DNA from: CAZZCP01 sp964653235
GTDB taxonomy: Bacteria > Bdellovibrionota > Bdellovibrionia > Bdellovibrionales > UBA840
Direction of reading: 5' to 3'
NCBI GenBank assembly: GCA_964653235.1
Contig: CAZZCP010000101.1
Location: forward strand, 1 to 6,819
Length of the DNA stretch: 6,819 nt
Positions 1 to 6,591 of the stretch are shown here, in pieces; the stretch's first letter is position 1, and each line of letters opens with the position of its first letter. The position numbers and the translations under genes were made by a program. The notes under the pieces are model-generated. The model had not been told where the DNA came from and made no database searches. It was given only the letters and a program-made list of their open reading frames with translations.

Positions 1-551
1 TGTTTGTTGGCTCAGATGCCTACAATGTTTATGGGCATACTCTAGTAAGCAATCCGCTTATATACGTTGCCGAAGCGGGCTTAGTTGCCATGTTTAGTAT
101 TCATGTTGTTTGTGCCATTTATCTTAGTAAAAAAAACAAAGCTGCCAAAAAAGCCAATCCTTCACAAAATCCGAATGGAGCAAAGGCTGCTTCACTTGCT
201 TCAAGAACAATGATCTATCAAGGTGTAGTGGTTCTGTTTTTCGTTATTTACCATTTAATTACTTTTAAATATGGGCCCTATTACTCGACTGTGGTCGATG
301 GCACTGAGATGCGCGATCTATTTCGTTTGGTGGTTGAAGTCTTTCAAAACCCTCTCTATGTAGTAGGTTATGCCATTTGTGTTCTCATTTTGGGATTTCA
401 CTTGTCCCATGGTGTATACTCCTCTCTACAAAGCTTAGGCTTTTACAGCGCTAAGTATACGCCCATGATTAAAAATATTAGTATAGTTTATGGTATTTTA
501 ATTGGTTTGGGTTTTTTGGCTCAGCCAGTTTATGTTTTCTTTTTTTACTAA
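1..551 (+). CDS. sdhC: Succinate dehydrogenase cytochrome b558-type membrane subunit, 5' partial
   Basis: This is the membrane anchor of succinate:quinone oxidoreductase, which binds heme b and passes electrons from SdhB to quinone. The reading frame is open from base 3, so the gene begins upstream of the window and the ATG at 90 is internal: the codons before it already match the b558 family (VGSDAYNVYGHTL, then SNPLIYVAEAGL). Counting from base 3, hydrophobic helices lie at about residues 20-44, 70-90, 117-137 and 158-182. Candidate heme-ligand histidines are in SIHVV (codon 102-104), IYHLITF (252-254) and FHLSHG (399-401 or 408-410), matching by position the B. subtilis ligands; a first ligand would lie upstream of the window. 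The motif HGVYSSLQSLGF is typical of the family. A basic, Asn/Lys-rich loop separates the first two visible helices. No separate SdhD is present. It ends 14 bases before sdhA, so the two are co-transcribed. Confidence 0.93.
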   Translation, partial: FVGSDAYNVYGHTLVSNPLIYVAEAGLVAMFSIHVVCAIYLSKKNKAAKKANPSQNPNGAKAASLASRTMIYQGVVVLFFVIYHLITFKYGPYYSTVVDGTEMRDLFRLVVEVFQNPLYVVGYAICVLILGFHLSHGVYSSLQSLGFYSAKYTPMIKNISIVYGILIGLGFLAQPVYVFFFY

Positions 552-553
552 AT

Positions 554-560
554 AAGTAGG
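554..560 (+). promoter_or_regulatory. Ribosome binding site of sdhA
   Basis: AAGTAGG matches the AAGGAGG consensus at six of seven bases and lies 5 bases before the ATG at 566, inside the 14-base gap after the sdhC stop. It supports the chosen sdhA start. Confidence 0.6.
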
Positions 561-565
561 TAAAT

Positions 566-2485
566 ATGGCACACGAATTAGATTCCAAAGAGCCCTCGGG
601 CCCAATACAAGAAAAGTGGGAAAAACATCTTTTTGATATGAAGTTGGTCAATCCCGCCAATCGTCCTAAGTATAAAATTATCGTTGTCGGTACAGGTCTT
701 GCCGGAGGTGCTGCTGCGGCAACCTTGGCTGAGCGCGGCTTTAATGTTCACGCTTTCACTCTTCATGACTCTCCCCGAAGAGCGCACTCGATCGCAGCTC
801 AAGGCGGAATCAATGCAGCAAAAAACTATCCTAATGACGGAGATTCTATTTGGAGACTCTTTTATGATACAGTCAAAGGCGGTGACTATCGTTCTCGTGA
901 GTCGAATGTCTATCGTCTAGCCCAAGTGAGCAATGGAATTATTGATCATTGTGTCGCGCAAGGGGTTCCTTTTGCTAGAGAATATGGTGGTTTGCTTGAT
1001 AATCGATCTTTTGGGGGAGCGCAGGTTTCTCGAACCTTCTATGCTCGAGGTCAAACAGGACAACAGCTGTTATTAGGTGCCTACTCGGCAATGAATAAGC
1101 AAATCGCTGCTGGCAACCTTCATACTTACAATCGCCGTGAAATGCTTGAGCTAGTAAAAGTAGATGGTGTAGCTCGAGGTATTGTGGTTCGAAATGTTAT
1201 TACGGGAGAAATTGAATCTCATGCGGCCGATGTAGTTTTGCTTTGTTCTGGTGGCTACGGCAATGTTTACTATCTCTCAACCAATGCCATGAACTCCAGT
1301 GTTACTGCTGCTTGGAGATGCCACCGGGAGGGTGCTTATTTTGCCAATCCATGCTATACACAAATACACCCCACTTGCATTCCCGTATCGGGTCACTATC
1401 AGTCAAAATTGACTTTAATGTCGGAGTCTTTGAGAAACTCGGGCCGCGTTTGGGTTCCGAAGCAGGCCGGTGACAAAAGACATCCGAATGAAATACCTGA
1501 AGAGGAAAGAGATTATTATCTTGAAAGAAAGTATCCTTCTTTTGGAAACTTGGTTCCGCGCGATGTTGCTTCTCGAAATGCCAAACAAGCCGTTGATAAT
1601 GGTCAAGGTGTTGGCTCAACGGGTGTTGCAGTTTACTTGGACTTTAAAAAAGAAATTGAAGAGAAAGGCCAAAAATGGGTTTCTGAAAAGTACGGAAACC
1701 TCTTTGATATGTATGCCAAAATTACCGGCGAGAATCCTTACGAAGTTCCGATGAAGATTTACCCGGCAGTTCACTACACCATGGGTGGTTTGTGGGTTGA
1801 TTATAATCTGATGAGCACGATTGAGGGTCTCTTTGTTTTGGGTGAGGCCAATTTCTCAGACCACGGAGCCAATCGCTTGGGTGCATCGGCCTTGATGCAA
1901 GGTTTATCTGATGGTTATTTTGTTGCTCCTTCAACAGTGAGTCATTACCTCGCCACGGCTGATCTTAAGAAAATTGATACAAATCATGAAGCTTTCAAAG
2001 ATGCTGAGATCAAAGCGAATCAAAGACTCGACAAGCTCCTTGCCATTCAGGGAGAAAAATCTGTGGATGATTTTCACAAAGCTCTTGGAAACATTACCTG
2101 GGAGCGTTGCGGTATGGCCCGAGATAAGGCAGGTCTTCTGGCGGGCATTGAAGAATTTAAAAACCTTCGCGATGAGTTCTGGAACAATGTACGTGTACCA
2201 GGTGCGAAAGATGAAAAGAACCAAGAGCTTGAAAAAGCAGGCCGTGTTGCTGACTTTTTAGAATTAGGCGAACTCATGTGCCGTGATGCTTTAGAGAGAG
2301 AAGAGTCTTGTGGTGGTCACTTTCGTGAAGAGCATCAAACCGCCGAAAATGAAGCGAAAAGAGATGATGAGAACTTCTGTCATGTTGCCGCTTGGGAATA
2401 CACGGGTGAGAACAAAGAAGAGATTCGCCACAAAGAAGAGCTCAAATTTGAAAATGTGAAACTAACGCAAAGAAGTTACAAATAA
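566..2485 (+). CDS. sdhA: Succinate dehydrogenase flavoprotein subunit
   Basis: This is the catalytic subunit that oxidises succinate to fumarate with covalently bound FAD on the cytoplasmic face of the membrane. At 639 residues it has the length usual for the Bacteroidota/Bdellovibrionota-type enzyme. A ~35-residue N-terminal extension precedes the Rossmann dinucleotide motif GTGLAGG (residues 42-48). His74 in RRAHSIAAQGG is the expected FAD-attachment histidine. Active-site residues recognisable from the SdhA/FrdA family are His268 (QIHPT), Arg332 (VPRDVASR), His403 (HYTMGG) and Arg437 (ANRLGA); all are present, so the enzyme should be functional. GEANFSDHGANRLG (426-439) is the C-terminal FAD-contact signature. 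The C-terminal helical domain carries CGMARDKAGL and CGGHFREEHQT, followed by a charged tail. It lies 14 bases after sdhC and 9 bases before sdhB. Fumarate reductases share this fold, so direction cannot be read from sequence alone. Confidence 0.97.
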   Translation: MAHELDSKEPSGPIQEKWEKHLFDMKLVNPANRPKYKIIVVGTGLAGGAAAATLAERGFNVHAFTLHDSPRRAHSIAAQGGINAAKNYPNDGDSIWRLFYDTVKGGDYRSRESNVYRLAQVSNGIIDHCVAQGVPFAREYGGLLDNRSFGGAQVSRTFYARGQTGQQLLLGAYSAMNKQIAAGNLHTYNRREMLELVKVDGVARGIVVRNVITGEIESHAADVVLLCSGGYGNVYYLSTNAMNSSVTAAWRCHREGAYFANPCYTQIHPTCIPVSGHYQSKLTLMSESLRNSGRVWVPKQAGDKRHPNEIPEEERDYYLERKYPSFGNLVPRDVASRNAKQAVDNGQGVGSTGVAVYLDFKKEIEEKGQKWVSEKYGNLFDMYAKITGENPYEVPMKIYPAVHYTMGGLWVDYNLMSTIEGLFVLGEANFSDHGANRLGASALMQGLSDGYFVAPSTVSHYLATADLKKIDTNHEAFKDAEIKANQRLDKLLAIQGEKSVDDFHKALGNITWERCGMARDKAGLLAGIEEFKNLRDEFWNNVRVPGAKDEKNQELEKAGRVADFLELGELMCRDALEREESCGGHFREEHQTAENEAKRDDENFCHVAAWEYTGENKEEIRHKEELKFENVKLTQRSYK

Positions 2486-2488
2486 GGA
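2484..2488 (+). promoter_or_regulatory. Ribosome binding site of sdhB, decides the start
   Basis: AAGGA overlaps the sdhA stop codon and lies 6 bases before the ATG at 2495. This spacing is right for ATG 2495 and leaves no room for the in-frame TTG at 2489, so SdhB starts MAETTLK. Confidence 0.75.
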
Positions 2489-2494
2489 TTGGTC

Positions 2495-3261
2495 ATGGCT
2501 GAAACCACTTTGAAATTAAATCTTAAAATCTGGAGACAAAAGATCAAAGACTCTCAAGGTTTTTTTGAAGAGCATCAAGTCGATGATGTAGGAACCGATA
2601 TGAGCTTTTTAGAAATGCTCGATGTTCTCAACGACAAATTGATCAAGTCAGGTAAAGAGCCTATTGATTATGATCACGACTGCCGTGAAGGCATTTGCGG
2701 TACCNNNNNNNNNNCAATCTCACCATCAATGGCAATCCGCATGGACCGCAAACCGGTACGACGACCTGCCAGCTTCATATGAGAAAATTTAATGATGGTG
2801 ATACGATTGTGATTGAGCCCTTTCGTGCAACGGCCTTTCCGATTATCAAAGACTTAAGTGTAGATCGATCTGCATTTGATAAGATCCAGCAAGCTGGTGG
2901 CTTTATTTCTGTGAAAACAGGTTCGGCTCCAGATGCCAATGAGATTCCGATTCCGAAAAAAGATGCCGATGAGGCCTTTATGTCTGCAACCTGCATTGGC
3001 TGCGGGGCATGCGTGGCAGCTTGTAAGAACTCCTCGGCAATGCTCTTTACTTCTGCCAAATACTCCCAGTATGCCCTTTTGCCGCAAGGTCAACCTGAGC
3101 GCTGGGATCGTGCAGAGAAAATGATCGCAGCAATGGATGAGGCCGGCTTTGGCGCTTGCTCCAACACAGGCTCTTGCTCTGCGGCCTGCCCCAAAGAGAT
3201 CAGTTTGAGCAATATTGCTCGCATGAACCGCGATCTTCTTAGAGCAAAGCTAAGAGGTTAA
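2495..3261 (+). CDS. sdhB: Succinate dehydrogenase iron-sulfur subunit (interrupted by an assembly gap)
   Basis: This subunit transfers electrons from SdhA flavin to the quinone site through [2Fe-2S], [4Fe-4S] and [3Fe-4S] clusters. Repaired, it is about 252 residues, normal for the family. The N-terminal ferredoxin domain carries C63 and C68 in CREGICGT, then the gap, then TTTCQLHM (C89). The C-terminal domain has CIGCGACVAACK (C164, C167, C170, C174) and CSNTGSCSAACP (C219, C225, C229). By family alignment C164/C167/C170/C229 hold the 4Fe-4S cluster and C174/C219/C225 the 3Fe-4S. The 10 N at 2705-2714 put the two halves in different frames, so an automatic caller would report two fragments (ending at 2782, and starting about 2695). 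Both halves match one protein with no missing domain, so this is a sequence gap, not a pseudogene. It is last in the operon and is followed by a hairpin terminator. Confidence 0.95.
2705..2714. other. Assembly gap (10 N) inside sdhB
   Basis: Ten N follow the codon for Thr70 of CREGICGT, and the sequence resumes with C then AAT CTC ACC ATC AAT GGC (NLTING). The family reads CGxC followed by a residue then L-x-I-N-G here, so the only residue needed is Cys71, whose third base is the C at 2715. The true missing sequence is then most likely two bases, TG (or TG plus multiples of three), not ten. The N count is a placeholder. Confidence 0.85.
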
Positions 3262-3265
3262 GCTA

Positions 3266-3300
3266 AAGGTCTAGCTTATGCCAGCTAGACCTTATTCTTC
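3266..3300 (+). terminator. Probable intrinsic terminator of the sdh operon
   Basis: A perfect 11-bp inverted repeat, AAGGTCTAGCT (3266-3276) and AGCTAGACCTT (3283-3293), surrounds a 6-base loop TATGCC and starts 4 bases after the sdhB stop. It is followed by ATTCTTC, a pyrimidine-rich but not pure T tract. Stem length and position fit a Rho-independent terminator; the imperfect T run means termination may be partial. Confidence 0.72.
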
Positions 3301-3302
3301 TG

Positions 3303-3308
3303 TATATT
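3303..3308 (+). promoter_or_regulatory. Possible -10 element upstream of the first transglycosylase-like gene
   Basis: TATATT matches the TATAAT consensus at five of six bases and lies 17 bases before the ATG at 3326. No convincing -35 hexamer is found at the expected distance, which falls in the terminator stem. If used, the leader would be about ten bases or less. The alternative is read-through from sdhB. Confidence 0.22.
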
Positions 3309-3325
3309 AATGCCGATATCTTGAT

Positions 3326-4771
3326 ATGCGAGTTTTTCTTTTTCTGTTTTTTTTCAGTATGCATGCCTTTGCTGATTTGCCGGTGTTTGAGATTACAAGC
3401 ACTCAATATTTAACCAAACAACCGGTTCGCTTCTCAACTATGACTGAAGATCAAATAAAAGAAGCGATCAAATTTAGCTTTGAATCTGAGATGCAACTTG
3501 CAAAAAACGATAGAGAGATTCAAGAAATTCGAGATAAAAGAAAGGTGCGGGTGATCTCTTATCAGGCTATAGAGTACCCAACGAATTTTGCTCCCAACAT
3601 CACTGAGACTCGTTATTTTTTTGAAGTATGTATTCTTGAAACCGATCCGAACTGCACCAATCCACTTTGGACCAATGATGTGAATGCAGCTGGTGAGCCA
3701 GCGATTGCGATACCTCATCATATTGTAGATCAAATTGATCAACACTATAGAGAAGTCGTAGGCCAAGAGTTTTGCCCATGTGAAGATAATGATAGCTGTA
3801 GCTTAGCTCCCCTTCAGGATGTTTTAAAAAAAGCACTTGAAGATCAAACGAATTATAAAAGTGAGGACGAGGTTTCGGATTGGTTTGTGCTCAACCAAAT
3901 CGGTCATTCTGCTCTTGAATACGATTGTCTTCCCGATCAAAACCACTCTAGTATTCAAAACTATGAAAAAGAGTACAAAGAGGTTTTGCACAATGCCTCT
4001 AAAGCTTACGGCTACCCTTATGCTTTTGTTGCCTGTCTTGGCTTTCAAGAAAGTCAATTCAATATAAATGAACCGCAAAAAGGCGCTCGAGGCTTGATGC
4101 AAATGTATCCCCAGGCCTGGACAGATGCATATATGCATCACAAACGGCGTCCATCAAAATGGGAGAGTTTTACCGAGCTCAATGGCAACTCGGGCCGTGA
4201 ATTTCCTTATAAAGACAAGGATGATAATGATATTGTTGATCTTCGCTATTACCGTGAAATGACGAGGCTCCATTCGGATGAGAATAAGAGACAGAGACAG
4301 ATCGAAGCGCAAATTGGTACAGGTATGGAGTATTTAGAACGTATTAAAGCCTACTTTGTGCGAAAAATGGGCGGTAGAGAGTTTCAATACAGTGATGGTG
4401 ATTACCAAAAGATGCTTCTTTTACTTGCGGCCTCTTACAACTCTAGTTTTTCAACGGTTGAACGAAAAATACGTGAAGACCATGGAGATACAGTACCTAT
4501 TTCTTTTACCAATTTAATGGCATCGATTCAGTCTGTAAAGTCAGATGGCGAAACCAATAATTACATTCAAAATATCTCTAATTGCATGGAGAAAGGAAAT
4601 TACTCTCCAAAGCTTGATAATGATGGCGTTGTCAATGAAACCCAGGTTTTGGCAAAACTCAAAGAGTGTACTGCTGATGCGAGCTGCTTGAGTGATAAAG
4701 AGAAATACTATTATGAGCGCTACCAGAATCACCAGGCTTGCTTAGAAGAAGTTCAGGCGCAAAGCCCTTAA
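3326..4771 (+). CDS. Secreted lytic transglycosylase-like protein (SLT domain)
   Basis: This is a predicted periplasmic or exported murein lytic transglycosylase, cleaving the MurNAc-GlcNAc bond of peptidoglycan; the role is inferred from motifs. The 481-residue product starts with a signal peptide (hydrophobic 3-12, likely cleavage after HAFA, residue 16). A ~200-residue N-terminal region that I do not recognise contains a CPCEDNDSC cluster (150-158). The SLT core follows: the catalytic Glu is probably Glu242 in GFQESQF, then GARGLMQM (253-260), IGTGMEYLERI (330-340), AASYNSS (368-374, in place of the usual AYNAG), and ETNNYIQNI (409-417). A ~70-residue insertion (about 262-330) includes DKDDNDIVD, and the C-terminal part has LDNDGVVNETQ; both resemble calcium-binding loops. 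Eleven cysteines in the mature protein suggest disulfides. No strong Shine-Dalgarno precedes the ATG, which is nevertheless the start that gives a complete signal peptide. It lies 64 bases after sdhB, with a terminator between. Confidence 0.85.
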   Translation: MRVFLFLFFFSMHAFADLPVFEITSTQYLTKQPVRFSTMTEDQIKEAIKFSFESEMQLAKNDREIQEIRDKRKVRVISYQAIEYPTNFAPNITETRYFFEVCILETDPNCTNPLWTNDVNAAGEPAIAIPHHIVDQIDQHYREVVGQEFCPCEDNDSCSLAPLQDVLKKALEDQTNYKSEDEVSDWFVLNQIGHSALEYDCLPDQNHSSIQNYEKEYKEVLHNASKAYGYPYAFVACLGFQESQFNINEPQKGARGLMQMYPQAWTDAYMHHKRRPSKWESFTELNGNSGREFPYKDKDDNDIVDLRYYREMTRLHSDENKRQRQIEAQIGTGMEYLERIKAYFVRKMGGREFQYSDGDYQKMLLLLAASYNSSFSTVERKIREDHGDTVPISFTNLMASIQSVKSDGETNNYIQNISNCMEKGNYSPKLDNDGVVNETQVLAKLKECTADASCLSDKEKYYYERYQNHQACLEEVQAQSP

Positions 4772-4798
4772 TTGTCACTCTGTATTTGGCAATATAGA
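4772..4798 (+). promoter_or_regulatory. Weak sigma70-type promoter candidate
   Basis: TTGTCA (4772-4777, five of six matches to TTGACA) follows the preceding stop codon directly, and TATAGA (4793-4798, four of six) follows after a 15-base spacer, shorter than the ideal 17. The 92-base intergenic region around it shows no hairpin, so the two transglycosylase-like genes could equally be one transcript. Confidence 0.28.
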
Positions 4799-4854
4799 TA
4801 CAAAAGCACCCAACTCAAAGCTAAATAGGCACTTGTTTTGCATTGTATAGTCTC

Positions 4855-4858
4855 GGAG
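4855..4858 (+). promoter_or_regulatory. Ribosome binding site that decides the start at 4864
   Basis: GGAG lies 5 bases before ATG 4864. An in-frame TTG at 4843 would extend the protein by seven residues (MYSLGDT) ahead of the signal peptide and would place this site inside the coding region, so ATG 4864 is preferred. Confidence 0.7.
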
Positions 4859-4863
4859 ACACT

Positions 4864-6591
4864 ATGCGAGCCTATATTATCTATACAATCTTTTACCTGC
4901 TTTATTTATCCCCCGCTCAAGCCTCTTTAGGTGATGAGCTTGCCAACTATGTTAAAGTTAAACACGACGATGTGACTTTGGTAGGTGATCAAGAGCTCAG
5001 TTCACCATTTGCCGAGTATCAAAAACAACAAGAAAGTCTTTTGCCAGAACATCGATTCTTCAGTTTAAGCTCTGGAATTGAGCCCTACGGCGCTCTTTAC
5101 GATGAAACCAAGCCCCAAAACTATTATGAAAGCATGCTTGGTATTGTGATTCAAAAAGCCCACCATATTGCCAAAGATTGGTATCTAGAAGGAGATGATC
5201 AAAACTACAGTTATACGGCTTTTCTATTGGGCTCGATCGCGGTTTTTATGCATGAGTCGCGCTTTATGCACCAAAGAATAGCCTATGACTCCGACTGCGA
5301 TCTCACGCGCCAAGCTCAGGCCAATTCAGACAAGCTTTTTAAATACTATTTTGATCAAACCCAAGCTATTTTTCCAGTATGCCCACAAATTGACGAAGAG
5401 CCTTTTGCACAAATTATGGTCTCTGCCAATGGTCAGGATTTTGGCATTGCGCAGTTAAATATTCCGAGCCATCCTTATGTTTTGATGCCAGAGAACTTTT
5501 TTGATCCTTCAAAGCAAATCGAGCAAGGATTGCGTTTATATTATCGAAGCTTTCACTTTTTAAATCAATACTACAAGTTTTATAAAAACCAGGGAAAAGA
5601 AGGTTTTCAGTGCCAACTTGGGCACAATCCATTTTTAAAAAAACCCAATAAAAAGGATTACTCATCAGATGAAGAATACCAGCTAGCACTTCGAAATTGG
5701 CGGCCTTTGATTTACTATAATTTAATTCATGCGGCATGGTCAGGGGGATACAATCAAGGTTACAAAGCTGAAGATTCTAACTTTTGTAGATATGCGAGCC
5801 TCGGATCAAAAGACTCTAATTTTCGACTCGATCTTGATAAAATCATCTGGAATTACGATCAAAATATTTTCAACCTTTATATGGATAGAGATAGTGTAGA
5901 GTATTTGGCTTTGATGGAGATACTGAACAACTTTAGAAAAATGTACTTGCAAGCTGATACAAAAGAGACATGGAGCATGCTGCAATTTCTTTTGCACAAG
6001 CAATACATCAATACCAATCGTGGATTGATTCCAGGCTGGGAACAAGAACATCTAAATGCCATCGTTACAAGTGAAAATGGTTTGAATTTGCGTTCAGAAA
6101 CCAATTTAGATCAATCAAGCATCTGTGGAACGATCATGCCTACTCGTGTTCATCTGGTCAGGCATGCAGAGCCTGAAGAAATACAAAACGATGAGTACGA
6201 CTGGGTAAGACTGCAACTTACACCCCTGCAAAAAACTAGGCTACGCAATCCCCATTTTGAGCGAGAGGCTTGCGCTGAAAATGAGTTTTGGGCTGCATAC
6301 CAAAAAGGTCTTTTGGAGAGTTTAAATCAGAAAAAAAGTTTTCGCCGACATTGCCGAAAACTCAAGGTAAGCAGTGCACTTGTTCATGCTCAGCCATATC
6401 GAGATTTGATCGTCTATCAGTTTAACAAAGATCATCTCGATCAAGGTGTAATCTTCGAAGTTGTCGATTTGATTCGAAACAGCCGAGGTGAATCTTATTA
6501 TAAAATTCCAATAAAAGCTTGGAATGATCGCTTTGACTTTGCCTACATTTCGCCGCGATCTCTTGAGACGCAAGAAGTGGAGTGTCGATGA
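4864..6591 (+). CDS. Secreted protein with divergent transglycosylase-like core and SH3-like C-terminus
   Basis: This is a 575-residue predicted exported protein, probably acting on peptidoglycan; that function is inferred. The signal peptide has its hydrophobic core at about residues 4-16 and likely cleavage after PAQA (residue 20). A helical segment leads to AVFMHESRF, where Glu131 sits like a transglycosylase catalytic Glu. DFGIAQLN (192-199) resembles the GLMQ motif, and AWSGGYNQGY (291-300) the AYNGG motif. Glu131 and DFGIAQLN are 61 residues apart, against 11 in the upstream neighbour; the intervening part holds C145 and C173. Residues 399-452 (SENGLNLRSE, later YDWVRLQL) look like a bacterial SH3 domain, and 499-567 (ending FDFAYISPRSL) may be a second. 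Eight cysteines lie in the mature protein. The catalytic assignment is less certain than in the upstream gene; it could be a non-catalytic cell-wall-binding protein. Its stop overlaps the next start (ATGA). Confidence 0.78.
   Translation: MRAYIIYTIFYLLYLSPAQASLGDELANYVKVKHDDVTLVGDQELSSPFAEYQKQQESLLPEHRFFSLSSGIEPYGALYDETKPQNYYESMLGIVIQKAHHIAKDWYLEGDDQNYSYTAFLLGSIAVFMHESRFMHQRIAYDSDCDLTRQAQANSDKLFKYYFDQTQAIFPVCPQIDEEPFAQIMVSANGQDFGIAQLNIPSHPYVLMPENFFDPSKQIEQGLRLYYRSFHFLNQYYKFYKNQGKEGFQCQLGHNPFLKKPNKKDYSSDEEYQLALRNWRPLIYYNLIHAAWSGGYNQGYKAEDSNFCRYASLGSKDSNFRLDLDKIIWNYDQNIFNLYMDRDSVEYLALMEILNNFRKMYLQADTKETWSMLQFLLHKQYINTNRGLIPGWEQEHLNAIVTSENGLNLRSETNLDQSSICGTIMPTRVHLVRHAEPEEIQNDEYDWVRLQLTPLQKTRLRNPHFEREACAENEFWAAYQKGLLESLNQKKSFRRHCRKLKVSSALVHAQPYRDLIVYQFNKDHLDQGVIFEVVDLIRNSRGESYYKIPIKAWNDRFDFAYISPRSLETQEVECR
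6579..6582 (+). promoter_or_regulatory. Ribosome binding site of the last gene
   Basis: GGAG lies 5 bases before ATG 6588, within the last codons of the preceding gene. It supports real translation initiation at the ATGA overlap. Confidence 0.6.

Noticed and set aside
90..551. A 153-residue protein starting at ATG 90
   Set aside because: The frame is open to the window start and the upstream codons match the cytochrome b558 family, so the ATG is an internal methionine.
1302..1619. A 105-codon open frame on the minus strand within sdhA
   Set aside because: It is antisense to highly conserved SdhA active-site sequence, has no ribosome binding site of note and no recognisable protein features; a shadow frame.
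2489..2782. A separate 97-residue protein, or a TTG start for sdhB at 2489
   Set aside because: It is the left half of sdhB reading out of frame after the N gap; the AAGGA site at 2484-2488 favours ATG 2495.
2695..3261. A separate 188-residue protein starting just before the N gap
   Set aside because: It is the right half of sdhB. Its start lies in sequence that codes CREGICGT in the other frame.
4833..4851. TTGTTT with TATAGT as a promoter just before the gene at 4864
   Set aside because: The spacer is only 7 bases, and a start point about 6 bases before the ATG would remove the ribosome binding site.
4843..4863. TTG start at 4843 for the second transglycosylase-like gene
   Set aside because: ATG 4864 has a GGAG at 5 bases and gives a clean signal peptide; the extension would put polar residues before it.
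5414..5737. A 107-codon open frame on the minus strand within the second transglycosylase-like gene
   Set aside because: It lies opposite a continuous 575-residue coding frame and shows no motif or start signal; a shadow frame.
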